Assembly (NCBI GenBank): GCA_016617785.1
Contig: JADILM010000008.1
Span: forward strand, 124,001-188,000
Source of the DNA: Sporobolomyces roseus
Lineage: Eukaryota > Basidiomycota > Microbotryomycetes > Sporidiobolales > Sporidiobolaceae
Reading direction: 5' to 3'
DNA length: 64,000 bases
In this document: one piece after another, positions 32,161-42,528 of the stretch
Layout of the letters: each line of letters starts with the position of its first letter
Position numbering within the stretch: position 1 is the first letter of the stretch
Position numbers and translations under genes: made by a program
The notes under the pieces: model-generated
Told to the model about the DNA's origin: nothing
The model's input: only the letters and a program-made list of their open reading frames with translations
Database searches by the model: none

Positions 32161-33197
32161 CTAAACCTCAGATGTAAGTTGTGCTCTGTGACTGCGGGGA
32201 GATCTGTCAGCTGCTAATGAAAGTTGCGAATCTGTCGTGCAGAACTCACGGTTTGCTGATATCAAGCTGGCTACCGATCATGCTGTCCAAGGCGGCGTAG
32301 CTATTGCAAAAAGCCGCGATGTGTCTCTTGCACAGCGTGATCGGATTCGTCGGTTTCTCGAGTTGCGAGCGAAGTTGCGAAGCGACAGACATTGAAACCT
32401 TGTAGGACCGCATGACATGGAAAGCAGCAGCTGCTTGAGCCATATAGATCTCCTCCAGGTTGCAAACCTCACAGGAAACTGCCAAAATTGACGTTCCGCG
32501 GAGGAGCAGGTTGTCTCGAACGACAGCTTGGCGACGTGAGTGGCATGCAATCTATACGGTACCAAGAGCGTCAGCGACAAACACTTGTCGCTCAGATTCG
32601 TCCTCGAGTTTCCTGAGGATGAGGCAGAGATACAAGCCTTCGCTTACCAACCAGCCTGTCCACATCGGATCGCAGCGGGTATCTACATGCCATCGTTTAT
32701 CAACCGCTTCTGAGCACAATTGCTTTACGAGTACTTCGTTGTTGAGAACCGTTGCGAGATAGAAAGCGTCTTCGACTTTGCCTTGAGCGATGAGTTGCCT
32801 GATGTTCCAATTTTGCTAGTAAGCATCAGTCTCATCGGGTCTCCACGAACAACGGCAAAGCGCACCAGGCATGGAGAACAACCTCTCTGGTTGCAGCTGT
32901 ACAATTGTACTTGTCTGCCATCCGTGCCATGCAAGACCACTCCGATTCCTTCATGACTGACAATTTGTCCTCTTCGCCTTGTACAACCCGAATGAGGCCA
33001 AAGAGCGGTCCAGATTTCTCTGTCAAGGGTATCTCTTGCTTCTGTTCGTCTTCTGCTGTAGTTGGAGTCGAGAGGAGATCGCGGAAGACGCCTGAGAGAA
33101 CGGTCAATCTTGAGCGGGAGACCACGTGACGTTGAGGAGGCTCGTCAGAGGTGACTAAGGTGATGTTATCGGACTCGGGTACGTCGAAAGGTGACAT
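32161..33197 (-). CDS. BTB2: BTB/POZ-domain protein with C-terminal Cys/His module
   Basis: ATG at 33197 (MSPFDVPESDNITLVTSDEP), near-identical to BTB5 (MSPFDVSESDKITLVTADEP). BTB fold: VVSRSRLTVLSGVFRDLL, EIPLTEK; BACK-like helices: ARMADKYNCTAATREVV; after an intron QLIAQGKVEDAFYLATVLNN, VLVKQLCSEAVDKRW, CDPMW. C-terminal module: SCEVCNLEEIYMAQAA...LCKRHIAAFC, giving C-x2-C ... C-x2-H, a plausible zinc site. The frame stops at TGA 32246-32248, but that TGA lies in a GTGAGT donor as in BTB1 and BTB4. A CTGAC branch point and CCGCAG acceptor would add HRAQLTSEV and stop at 32161-32163, which I adopt with low certainty. The promoter is shared with NYN-LOTUS gene B. Confidence 0.72.
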
Positions 33198-33245
33198 CCT
33201 TGACAGTTTGAGGGAGATGGAGGAGAGAGAGAGAGGAAGAAAGAC

Positions 33246-33446
33246 GATTCGGGAGCAGGAGATTCGAAGGTTCGGAGTTTCCGTTCGACACCGCGGACCT
33301 TCGACCTTGCGACGAATGAGCGAGGCGAGAGACGAAGAGCGGAAGATAAGCGAGGCAGTATGAAGAGAACGAGGGCGAGATTGAGAGAAACTGCGAAAGT
33401 GAGCGAATTCTGGACGAGTTTGTCGATTTCGAAGGAGAGGCTTTGT
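33246..33446 (-). promoter_or_regulatory. promoter block of BTB2, shared with NYN-LOTUS gene B
   Basis: Matches 4636-4833 over its whole length: TTCGGGAGCAGGAGATT, TTCGGAGTTTCCGTTCG, CCGCGGACCTTCGA, GAGGCAGTATGAAGAGAACG, GTGAGCGAATTCTGGACGAG, GGAGAGGCTTTG. Includes CCGCGG at 33291-33296, 94 nt before the ATG. The rest of the 33198-33589 gap shows no other feature. Confidence 0.72.
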
Positions 33447-33589
33447 TGCAGAATTAGATTTGAAGGGAGTGCAAGCGGGAGATGAGAGCTATAGGGTTGG
33501 ATAAATCTGTGCGAATAATTCCGAGATAAGCCTATGAAAACGAGATCAGAGGCAAAGACAAAGCTCACGATGCGAGAGAAGCTCCATTT

Positions 33590-34570
33590 TCAATCAACTA
33601 TTTCCAGCTTCTCTGGCAGTTTTGGGAAGAAATTGCAAAAGATATTCATCAGTTGGTGAACGTGTTCCGGACATAGATATAACGGTGCCTCCTCCAGGAG
33701 AGGGCGGAATTGATCCTCGAGAGAGGTAGTGAGTCGGTGATTTTGAACGAGAGCGTAGACACCGTAAGCCCAAGCACATCGAGCAGCTAGACGATGACAG
33801 GTTTCTGAAGGGTGGGAGCATCCTCCTCCGCCCAGGAAGGCCGACGGCACCGACATAAGCGATAGGAGCAATTTGTCCTTCAGCTGCTGATAGGATCTCC
33901 GCTATTCCGTCACGTTGAAAGATAAGCGTTTGAAGTATGCACTTGCCAGAAGAGAGTAAAGGGAACACTGACAAGTCGCTCCCTCCAGACCCGCGGGACG
34001 TGAGAATGGAGCAGCCACTGTTTATCGATCGCTTGATGGCAAGTTTGCTGCACCATCTGTCGATCCTCAAGGGCGAGAGCAAGATAGAAAGCATCTCGTT
34101 CATCGGGCTGCGTCGCTATCAATCTCCTGTTGGAAGAGACAACCGAGCAGTCTCAAGAATCAGCACTTCTTCCCACAAAAGATCGCAGGGACGACATCTT
34201 ACCAGATAACGGATTTGACGAGGACCGCAGCGAACGGACAATCATACTTGTCTGCCATTCTCGCCAGAGAGATCCACCTCTTTCTCCTAACTTCTTTCTC
34301 CGCTTCGTCGTGAATCCGAGCAGAATATTCGTCCTCGAGTTCTTCTCCTTTCAGTACCTTGATGAACAGCTCCAGCTCCTGATTCTTCTCCGTTAGAATC
34401 ACTTCATTCGAGTCGTTGTTTCCGGTAGGAATCGAAAGCATGTCTTCGAAAGTTTTGGAGAGGGTGCAAAGTCGAGAACGAGGAATCGAATGGCGTGTTG
34501 CAGGGTCATCGGAAGTGACGAGGATGATGTTATCGCTGAGTTGAGCTGGAGTGAGAGGTGGAGTGGGCAT
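33590..34570 (-). CDS. BTB3: BTB/POZ-domain protein with C-terminal Cys/His module
   Basis: ATG at 34570 (MPTPPLTPAQLSDNIILVTS). BTB fold: DDPATRHSIPRSRLCTLSKT, FEDMLSIPTGNNDSNEVILT; helical part WISLARMADKYDCPFAAVLV. Exon 2 after a CAACAG acceptor restores the Trp codon and reads RLIATQPDERDAFYLALALE, MVQQTCHQAIDKQWLLHSHV, PRVWRERL. The last exon has CSHPSETCHRLAARCAWAYG and YLCPEHVHQLM, i.e. three Cys then C-x2-H, ending KLEIVD-stop (TGA at 33590-33592). Unlike the other four copies, no splice donor overlaps the stop. A CCGCGG motif is 157 nt upstream. Possible ubiquitin-ligase adaptor or scaffold; partner unknown. Confidence 0.78.
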
Positions 34571-34726
34571 AGTCGAGAACTCGAGAGCTGTCGGAGAAAG
34601 AACGAAGAGTTAGTTCCGATTGAAGAGAAGCGGAAAGGAGGGAGCTCACACAGAGTATGTCTTTGAACTCAAATAGGATCAAGAGAAGAGGGAGAGAGGA
34701 GAAGGAAAGAGAGAGAAAAGGGAATG

Positions 34727-34732
34727 CCGCGG
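34727..34732 (-). promoter_or_regulatory. CCGCGG motif upstream of BTB3
   Basis: CCGCGG, 157 nt before the ATG of BTB3, read as CTCCGCGGCA in gene orientation. Nearby GACCTTCGACGCGGC echoes words of the gene B/BTB2 block without alignable similarity. Confidence 0.35.
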
Positions 34733-34863
34733 AGCCCGTCGGAGTTGTAAAATTCGTTAAGCTGTCTTTCGTTGACCTTCGACGCGGCAAGCTTCTTCCG
34801 ATTCATCTGATTGTGACAGACCTTCGTTGCAGAGAAGACGGAGAACAAGCGTATAGAGAGAAT

Positions 34864-35888
34864 TCAGGAATCCAAATTCGAACTACTCGACGAAACGTCA
34901 GCTTTGGTCGGAGTAAGCGAATCGAGAACTTCGACTCACCCTTTCGTCAAATCAAGTACCTTTGGTAACTTTCCGTCGATCGAAGTTCCCCTGGCGACGA
35001 TGCGAGCGATGTGAGCTGAACACAACGGCGATTCTTGACTTTCGAGCTGATGCTTGAGTTGGGCAGCAACCGTTTCATTGAGCGAGTACGAGTGGAGGAC
35101 ACAGTGACAGGCGCGTTGCCAGGCCGAATCGACGTTCGGAAGTCGACAAGCATTCTTGCGAGAGCAAAACCAGCTCGCTTGAGGATACGAGTCGAAGTGC
35201 TCGAAAACTCGCAATCTCCGGTAGCGGAAAGCGTTGTTCTGATGAAGAATACGATCTGTAGAAGTCAGTGGATTGGCGCAGTAGAAAAGATAGAAGAGAG
35301 ACTGAGGGACTCACAATTTTGGTCTGCCAGTTTCGAGGAACTTGTTCATTCTTGTGCCATTTCTCGGCGATCGCTCGAGCGCAGGTGTGCTGGATAAGTT
35401 CCGTATCTTCCAAAGCGATAGCGAGGTAGAAAGCGTTCTCGTGTTGAGTATCTTTCGCAATGCATTCCCTGTGCGACGGATATCAAAAATCGATCAGTAT
35501 CTGATCCGCGAACCTCTATGAGCCGTACTCACCAAACATGCGACTTGACCCTCATCCTCGCCATCAATGAATCGTACTTATCGCTCAACCTTGCAAGATT
35601 CTTCCAATCGACAAAATTGAGTTTACTCAAGTCAACTTCCTCTCCCTTCTCGCACGACGCAAGCATCCTTAAAAATCCTCTGAGTTCCACCTCGGTTTCT
35701 CCGATCGGGATCTCGTTTGATGAGAGAGTGTTGGGATCATGAGGGAGGGTGAGAAGATCTTGGAACACTTTTGAGAAAGAAGCGAGGATGGGACGAGGAA
35801 TAGGATGGCGAAGAGGCGGTTCATCAGAGGTGATGAGGACAACGAGTTCGGGTTGGAGTCTCTGTGATACGAAGCACGAGAAAGACAT
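34864..35888 (-). CDS. BTB4: BTB/POZ-domain protein with C-terminal Cys/His module
   Basis: ATG at 35888 (MSFSCFVSQRLQPELVVLIT). BTB fold: SDEPPLRHPIPRPILASFSK, VFQDLLTLPHDPN, EIPIGETEVELRGFLRML; helices NLARLSDKYDSLMARMRVKS; exon 2 ECIAKDTQHENAFYLAIALE, LIQHTCARAIAEKWHKNEQV, PRNWQTKI; last large exon FCSRKNACRLPNVDSAWQRA, CHCVLHSYSLNETVAAQLKH, LCSAHIARI. Closest to BTB1 throughout, including upstream DNA. The frame stops at TGA 34936-34938 inside a GTGAGT donor; splicing to a GAGTAG acceptor gives the terminal exon SNLDS-stop (TGA 34864-34866), identical in protein sequence to the one deduced for BTB1. Confidence 0.75.
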
Positions 35889-36297
35889 TGAAAGCAGGTG
35901 AAAAGAGATGAAGCGAGATCTAGATGGGAAGAGGAAGTCAGTGCTATTCAGTCTGCGAGGAGAGACAAGCAAAACAGTGTGTTACGTACAATACAAAGGA
36001 ATAGCGAAGGCTGCAAGCTTCGACAGGAGGTGGAATGCAAGCGGTGGGGAGAGGAAGAGAGAAAGAGAGAAGGAAAGAAAGAGAGAACAAGGATCGAAAC
36101 CATTCCCTCGCAAGACTGCCTCCACAGATCTGCTCCGAGCTCTCACGATAGTAGCAAGCCCTTCCGCCGTCAGTCTGAAAAAGGGTATGACTCATCGATG
36201 CCAATCCATTTGTCCCTTCTATATCTACAGAAAACCCAGACCGCTCTTACTAATTCCCGCTTACCCTCATATTCCAAACTTCCCTCATCCCGCCACT
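35889..36297. other. intergenic gap with BTB4 promoter
   Basis: About 410 bp. The BTB4-proximal part (AGATGAAGCGAGATCTAGAT, then GAAGAGGAAGTCAGTGCTA) resembles the BTB1 upstream region. Then purine-rich DNA (GAAAGAGAGAAGGAAAGAAA) and the 3' flank of the bL17m gene. No CCGCGG motif. Confidence 0.45.
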
Positions 36298-37466
36298 TTA
36301 CAATCTCTCCTCCAATTCCTTCTCCAATTGTTCCATCTCAATACTCGCATGTCTCTTCTCCCCTCCGAATCGTCTCTTCCTATCCAACCCCATTCTCCCC
36401 CAATCCCCCTTGGCCCTCCCAATAGGACCCACCATTCTCTCCCCATCCACCTGTCCCTCATAACCTCTCCTATCTTCACCCGCCAAGAATTTCTTCCCCG
36501 TCATGGGAACTGTCAATACAGGTTTCGGAGCACTCTTGTGTTCGGTTGGGTGGAGTCGTTGAGTGAGTTGAGAGATTTGTCGAGAGGGATCGGGGGAGTA
36601 GGAGGTTTGGGAGAGGGAGAAAGAAGCGAGAGTTGATAAGTAGTGGTGGTAAACTCTATCGAGGAACAAAGTCGAGGGGTGAAGGGATTTCACTGGTTCG
36701 AGTTGATCAGGAGAGGAGGAGGAAGCAGAGTCTGATTCGAGGGTAGGAGTAGATGAAATCGACGAGATAGGTTTAGTGGTAGACGAAGAATCGACCGGTA
36801 AGGAGAGTAAAGGGGAAGTTCTGAATTGAAGTGCTTTGGCAATATTCTTGCGAGTGACTTGTCCCAATTCCTTAGCCAATTGTAAATTATCAACAATAGA
36901 TCCTTCTCCATCCGCTTCGATTCGACTTCGGAAAGATTTGAAAGAATTTTTGTCCCCCGATGAGTGGGAAAGGATTGCGAGTTCTCGACCGGCAGTTTTC
37001 GCAGATGATTCGAATCGGAGATCGTTCTTGTTGTCTACTAATTCGAGGATTGCGAGGGGTGCGTTGTCTCCTACTCGGTAACCTGAACGGAGGATTCGAG
37101 TGTAACCTCCAGGTCGTGAAGCGTAACGTTCAGCGAAAGTAGTGAACAAGGGTGTGAGGGTTTCCTTGGGGTTCTAAACTCAGTTTCACTCATGATCAGT
37201 CTTCGCACGAAGGGAGAGTGGAGAGGGAAAGAAAAAAAAGGGAAAAGACGAACGAGTAAGAATCCATTCGCTTTTTCCCAATTATCTTTGCCTCCAACTT
37301 TCCCCCATCCAATAACCTGATCCGCTAGCTTTTGTGCGGCTTTCGCTTTTGGTAGAGTGGTCGAGATTTGTTGATGTTGTAACAAGGAAGAGACCAAGTT
37401 ACGAAGCATCAATAATCGATGAGCGGTAGGACGGGAGAGTTTGGAGAGGTGTAAACCGTGTCGCAT
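36298..37466 (-). CDS. MRPL8: mitochondrial large-subunit ribosomal protein bL17m (yeast Mrpl8)
   Basis: ATG at 37466. Exon 1 is a textbook bL17 start: [52 protein letters not shown]. After one intron: [39 protein letters not shown]. bL17 lines the polypeptide exit side of the ribosome. The protein is much longer than bacterial bL17 (about 120 residues): a fungal extension of some 200 residues, including an acidic/Ser-rich part and a basic tail ([20 protein letters not shown]), ends at TAG 36298-36300. Mitochondrial location follows from the family. The gene is divergent from the SLS1-like gene across ~253 bp. Confidence 0.93.
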
Positions 37467-37719
37467 GATGGTAGTGAAAGCGTTAAGACGCTGGGAGGAG
37501 GTAAGGAGGAAGGTGAGGTCGAGTTGAAGAGATCAAGGACAAGCAAAAGGGCGACAACAGTTGAGTGTACTATCGAGGTGTGTTATATAGTGGTTTAATG
37601 CTCTATTTGGCGGTGTATGAATAGTCGATTGAAGTGTAGGAAACCAAGTTGAGAAAGATGAGAAAATTGTCAGGTTCGTCTTGAATCACTCTCCCACCTC
37701 AGTGAAAGCCCTTGAAAGG

Positions 37720-40700
37720 ATGCTCAGTAGCTCACTGAGACCTCGACAGCTATCTACAGCGTGTGCGGTATGCGCTAGAATAGCTTCTTCCGCTACTTCC
37801 TCCTCCTCCTCCTCTTCTTCTTCTTCTTCAACTTCATTTCGATTCTCACCTTCCACTCTTTCAACCTCGACTCCGAATACGACAACACGGAGATACAATG
37901 CAACATATGCTCAAACGGGTCAAGCGATCAAACCGAATCAAGAGGAGGAGATCGACGTCGAGAAAGAGAGTAGAAATGATGCAGGCGAGGTAGAGAAGGA
38001 CACACGGATAGACCACGAACAGGACAAGGACTACTTAGAGCAGCTACTCGATGGGTTCGGATCGGAGAAACAAAAATCAGTCAACTCGGAAACCGTCAAT
38101 TTCGATTCGACCTCTTCTTCCTCTTCGCAACTTGACCCTTGTCCCGCTCCTCCTTCTACTTCCACCTCACCATCTCCTACATTATCATCCACTGAACCTA
38201 CTCAGCCCACCGAATCCGACTCCGAAGCGACTGTTCCTCCTCTCCCATCCCTCGAAGAACTCATGTCTAAACCGCTCGACACTGACGGACCGACTCTCTC
38301 CGACCTCTACTCTTTCCAACCACGTCGATTCCATATCCCCTCGGCAACCTCGCCTGATTCCCACCGACAAATCTATCGTCGAGTATGGGAAACTTCCTAC
38401 GCCAAACTAAACCGAGCCTTTTCAAAACGTCAACTCTTTCAATTCACTTCTTACCCACGAGAGGAAGGTGGGTTGGGTATCAAAGTTTGGGAAGGAGAAG
38501 TTGCGAATCGATTGAGAATGGGTACCAAGGGAAGGAAAGCAAAGTGGTGGAAAAGTAAGAAGTTGGAACAGATGAGTAAGAGGGAATTAATTCAAACGAT
38601 TTTGGTTGGGAAATGGCAAATGGTAGATCCGGATACCGTACCGAGTTTGTCAAGAGGTCAGGAAGTGACGGAAGGTGAGTACACTGGCGAGAGTGCGAAT
38701 CTATCGAAAAATCGAGCTGATGCGCCAACTCCACTCCCACAGCTGTTCCATTATCTGATCGAACACTCTTCCTTCTTCTCTCTCCCAGTACGGGACTCTC
38801 CTTCCTCCGCCTCAGATCCTCGCTAACCTTCTTACTCTCTAGATTGTCCAGTAATCCCCAAAATCGCCTCGCACCTCGGAATCAAAGTTTCTTTTTCCCG
38901 CCATCCCTCGACTCAAATCCTCTCCCTAATCCTGATCGGCTCTAAATCCGGCGTCACCTCAGCGAAAGCAGAAGTAGAATCAATAGATGAGGTGCGTTTC
39001 ATCTTGCGCTGTATCCGATTTCTCCTGATTTGAGGGATTCGCTGATACTGTGAGGTGGAAGTGTACAGATCTCGACTATTAGGGAGGTGGAATTACCGAG
39101 AGATGCGACGGATTTGAGACCTGAAGTATATCAGACTATTTCGAGGTTGAGTAAGAGTTTCTTGGAACCGGGTAATAAACCCGTACGTTCCTCTCTCTCT
39201 CGCTGCTCATCTCGCTTCAATCGAGCTCTGCTGATGAAGTGGTTTGGTGGATCTACAGAATACATTGCGCGCTAGCGCGACTGAACCGAAAGCTCTCGTT
39301 CGATTAGAACGACTTTTATCAAACGCATTCGCGACCGTACGTATCTCCCTTTCCCCCTCTTTCCGACTCACCTCTAACCCTCTCTTCTCCTCCAGGACTC
39401 ACTGCGTCGTTCCACCCCTCTATTCGCCTCAGTACCCACCTCCCTTCCACACCTCCGCTACTCCCTAGTTCCTCACCAACCCTTAATCCCACTCTCCCTC
39501 CTCTCTTCAGGCGGTACGAACAGTTTCGCTCGACTCAAGTCACTGAGATTGAACGATCTCGATGGAGTTGGAGAGGAGGTTGAGAGTCAAAAAGAGATGG
39601 AGAGGTGGAGTTCAAAAATGCGATTAGAGCGTTCAGAGAGGGTACCAATCTTTCAAGGAGGGAAGAGTAGGAGCGTGTTGAGGAGTTTGTTTGAACCGTT
39701 TGGAGAGGTCACAGAGGAGGGGAGGAAGTTTGACTTGAGAGCGGAGTTGGGTCAATTGGTAATGCCACTTTATAAGGAAGGTGAAGGGTTCGGACCGGCT
39801 TTTGAGGAAAGGAAGGGATGGAAAGAAAGTAGGGATTGGTTGGAGAAGAGAGGCAAGAATGAATTGGTTTGGATTCCATCGTACGTTTCTCACTTCCTTA
39901 TTTCATCTCTTGTTTGCTCGAGATTGATGTAGTATGGTACTGGAGCGTACAGAGCACCTAAAGATCAATTACAATCTACTGGAACTGTCACCCCACTCCC
40001 TTCTTCAACTTCACCGTTCTCTTCCCTCCTCACTCCATTCCCTTCCTCATTCCCTTCCGACTCCGAAGACGCCCCTCTAACGCCCGATCAAGTCTCCTCC
40101 CTCTCCCTCTATCCAACTTTCACCTCCACCTCTCTCCGACGTTTCATCTACTATCCTTCTCTTCCCTCCTCCTCAGGTCCCTCTCACAGGCTCGAACTAA
40201 CTTTCCTAACTGAACGACCGAGCTCCCGAAGTCTCGAAGGTGAACGAACAGAGAAGGTACAGATGAAATTGATCAGGGAGAGTAGGGTGGACGTGATGGT
40301 TCCTACTGGTGAGAGGGATTTGAGGTTGAAATTGAGCGAGACGAGGGAGGTCAAGGAAGAGGAAATCGAGGTGAAACAGGAAGATATGCCAGAGAGATTG
40401 TGAGTTTTGACTGCTTCTGATGCCTTGTTGGAGGAGACTCACTGACTTTGACATTCGGATTTTTTGATCAGATCGCAGATTGAGAAGAAACAGGGATTGT
40501 GAGCTCTCTCTCTCTCTCTCTCCCTTTTCTCTCTCTTTCCGCTTTCGACGAGGAAGCGACATACTTATCTTGTTCGCATTTAAAAACAGACCATTATTCG
40601 AAACCCTTTCGCTCTCTCCTTCGCAATCCCCCTCAATCCTCACCTACAATTCGACCCCTTACACTCTCCACACCTCTTCTCTCCTCCGTCAAACCCACTC

Positions 40701-40902
40701 GACTCCCCCTACTGGCTCAAAGGATACGTTCGAAGGGATGATCCATGAAAGCGGAACGAATTATTTACCTGAACAATCGAGAATCTGGAATTTCGAATAT
40801 TTGGTCAAGAGTGGATTGGCAGGAAGGGAAGATGTGAGGGAGAATTGGGCGGAGATCATGGATGAATTGGAGAGGAAATGTGGAGTAGCTGGAGGGAAGT
40901 AA
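37720..40902 (+). CDS. mitochondrial SLS1-like protein (inner-membrane regulator)
   Basis: ATG at 37720 (MLSSSLRPRQLSTACAVCAR), a basic, Ser-rich mitochondrial presequence followed by a Ser run. Then acidic low-complexity sequence and the region matching the fungal SLS1 family: SLEELMSKPLDTDGPTLSDL, YSFQPRRFHIP, RVWETSYAKLNRAFSKRQLF, KWWKSKKLEQMSKRELIQTI, LVGKWQM. Later exons: CPVIPKIASHLGIKVSFSRH, ILSLILIGSKSGVTSAKAEV, and the last exon ending ENWAEIMDELERKCGVAGGK (TAA 40900-40902). Yeast Sls1 sits at the inner membrane and couples mitochondrial transcription to translation; that role is inferred. About seven introns; the exons near 39200-39560 and 39960-40400 are less certain. The length of roughly 850 residues is normal for basidiomycetes. 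Confidence 0.75.
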
Positions 40903-41044
40903 GGATGTGTGAGAGGATGTTTATCAATATCAATTTTTGTACTGTACCTCTCTCGCTACTCGCAACGCAAACGCAACTTTGTTTTCAGCAGGTCTTTCAG
41001 TACCTTGCCTGCTTTGCTCATCTTCATCTCCGTCGTTGCCAGAG

Positions 41045-41101
41045 CTCGAAGGTCCGCGGTCTCGAACGGAAACTCCGAACGAGAAATCTCCTCTCTCGAA
41101 T
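41045..41101 (+). promoter_or_regulatory. promoter element of BTB5, shared with BTB2 and gene B
   Basis: Reading toward the gene: TCGAAGGTCCGCGGTCTCGA, ACGGAAACTCCGAAC, GAAATCTCC, then CGAATCGTCC. This matches the reverse complement of 33246-33305 and 4636-4695. CCGCGG at 41054-41059 is 92 nt before the ATG. A CT-rich leader with TCTCCCTCA follows, also shared with BTB2. Further upstream (40903-41040) the similarity fades. Confidence 0.7.
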
Positions 41102-41150
41102 CGTCCTACTGTCTCTCTCTCTCCTCCGTCTCCCTCAGATTTCCGACGAT

Positions 41151-42104
41151 GTCACCTTTCGACGTATCCGAGTCCGACAAGATCACTCTAGTCACCGCAG
41201 ACGAACCTCCTCAACGATACGTCGTCTCTCGTTCGAGATTGACGGTCCTCTCCGGCGTCTTCCGAGATCTGCTCTCGACTCCAACTACGGCAGAGGACGA
41301 AGAAAAGGGAGAGATTCCATTGACAGAGAATGCGGAGGAGCTGGAAGGGTTCTTGATGGTGTTGCAAGACGAGGAGGAGAAACTTACGGAGCTCGAAGAG
41401 GATGAAGACCTCGAAGAGAGCAGAGCATGGTACTCCTTGGCACGTATGGCGGATAAGTACGACTGCAAAGCCGCTTCCAGGGAGGTATTAGCCCACGCCT
41501 GGTGAGCTTTGTTTCTCTATCTTACGCCTGCCTACGCTGATACTTCGCTGTTGTTCTCAAGGGAGTGGTTGGCGGATGGTCACGACTACGGCGCATTCAT
41601 TCTTGCAGCGGTGCTCGATAGCGAAAGGCTCATTCGACGACTTGGCTGGACGGCGGTGGACTACGGTTGGCATCAAGACCAGCTATGCCCTGATCGTTGG
41701 CCAGACCGTCTCGTGCGTTACGTTCTGCTCATCATGCTAGGACATCCTGCTTCCAAGTGTGCTGATCAATTATGCGGAAACTATGCTTGTTGCAGGAGAA
41801 GGCTCGAAAACATCGCCATTCGCAAGTACGCGACAAGCTCCTGAAGCTCGCTATCTATGGCACTTGCGCGCAAGCATGTGAAAACTCGAAGCGACAAATT
41901 GCCATCAATGATGCTGTCTGTTGCGTTATGCGGTACTATCGATGCTCAGAATCGGTCGAAAAGCAACTTCGCCAAAGACTTGATCAAGTCAGAGGTTGGG
42001 ATGTTCTCCCCACTATCTGCGGAGAGTGTATTGATCGACTATGCACTCGAGCTAGGGAGATTGACGAGGACTTACCGTCGGAGTTGGAACTTGTAGACTC
42101 GTAA
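41151..42104 (+). CDS. BTB5: BTB/POZ-domain protein with C-terminal Cys module
   Basis: ATG at 41151 (MSPFDVSESDKITLVTADEP). BTB fold: YVVSRSRLTVLSGVFRDLLS, TPTTAEDEEKGEIPLTENAE; acidic loop ELEEDEDLEES; helices WYSLARMADKYDCKAASREV. Intron after HAW (GTGAGC, TCAAG). Exon 2: EWLADGHDYGAFILAAVLDS, RLIRRLGWTAVDYGWHQDQL, CPDRW. Last exon: GTCAQACENSKRQIAINDAV, CCVMRYYRCSESVEKQLRQR, TICGECIDRLC, ending ELELVDS-stop (TAA 42102-42104). The final C-x2-H of the other copies is C-x2-C here, still compatible with zinc. The stop overlaps a GTAAGC donor; a downstream exon is possible, but I see no clearly homologous one. Closest relative is BTB2, with which it shares promoter sequence; the two are in opposite orientation 8 kb apart. 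Confidence 0.8.
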
Positions 42105-42528
42105 GCTTTGTTCTTCGATTTTGCAAACTTGCCAGTCGGTTGACGATGAGCTTCCATACTCAGTGCATGATTGTATTTGATCAATCTCTAGAATGTGGCG
42201 ATTATGGGTTCAGGTTGAAAGAGAACATGGACGAAGGCGGAGGAAGTAAACGAGGGAAATTGGGACGAGGTTCTTGCAGCAGTTTTGTCTTTACGCAAGG
42301 AAACAGTGTCCGATACAGCTCACCGTCGAGACAGATCACTCCCCTTGCAGGAATTTGTCTGAGAGATACGCTGAGAGCGGACAACGTGAATCACAAAGGT
42401 TCCGACTTCCGATCGTAAGCGAAAGCTGAACAATATGATAAGGTTGCATATAAGAATACAGAGGATACAAGGACTATATACACTTCGTCTGAAATAAATA
42501 TAAGAGTCTGCAAACTCTGAACGCGCTC
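42105..42528. other. intergenic gap
   Basis: About 420 bp between convergent BTB5 and the HPP gene. A 92-codon open frame at 42140-42418 (SFHTQCMIVFDQSLECGDYG) is in phase with a possible short 35-nt BTB5 intron but has no counterpart in the other BTB genes. The HPP-proximal end is A/T-rich (GAAATAAATATAAGAG), consistent with 3' UTR. No RNA gene seen. Confidence 0.4.

Noticed and set aside
42140..42418. Possible small gene or extra BTB5 exon
   Set aside because: Would need a 35-nt intron, and none of the other BTB genes has a similar segment.
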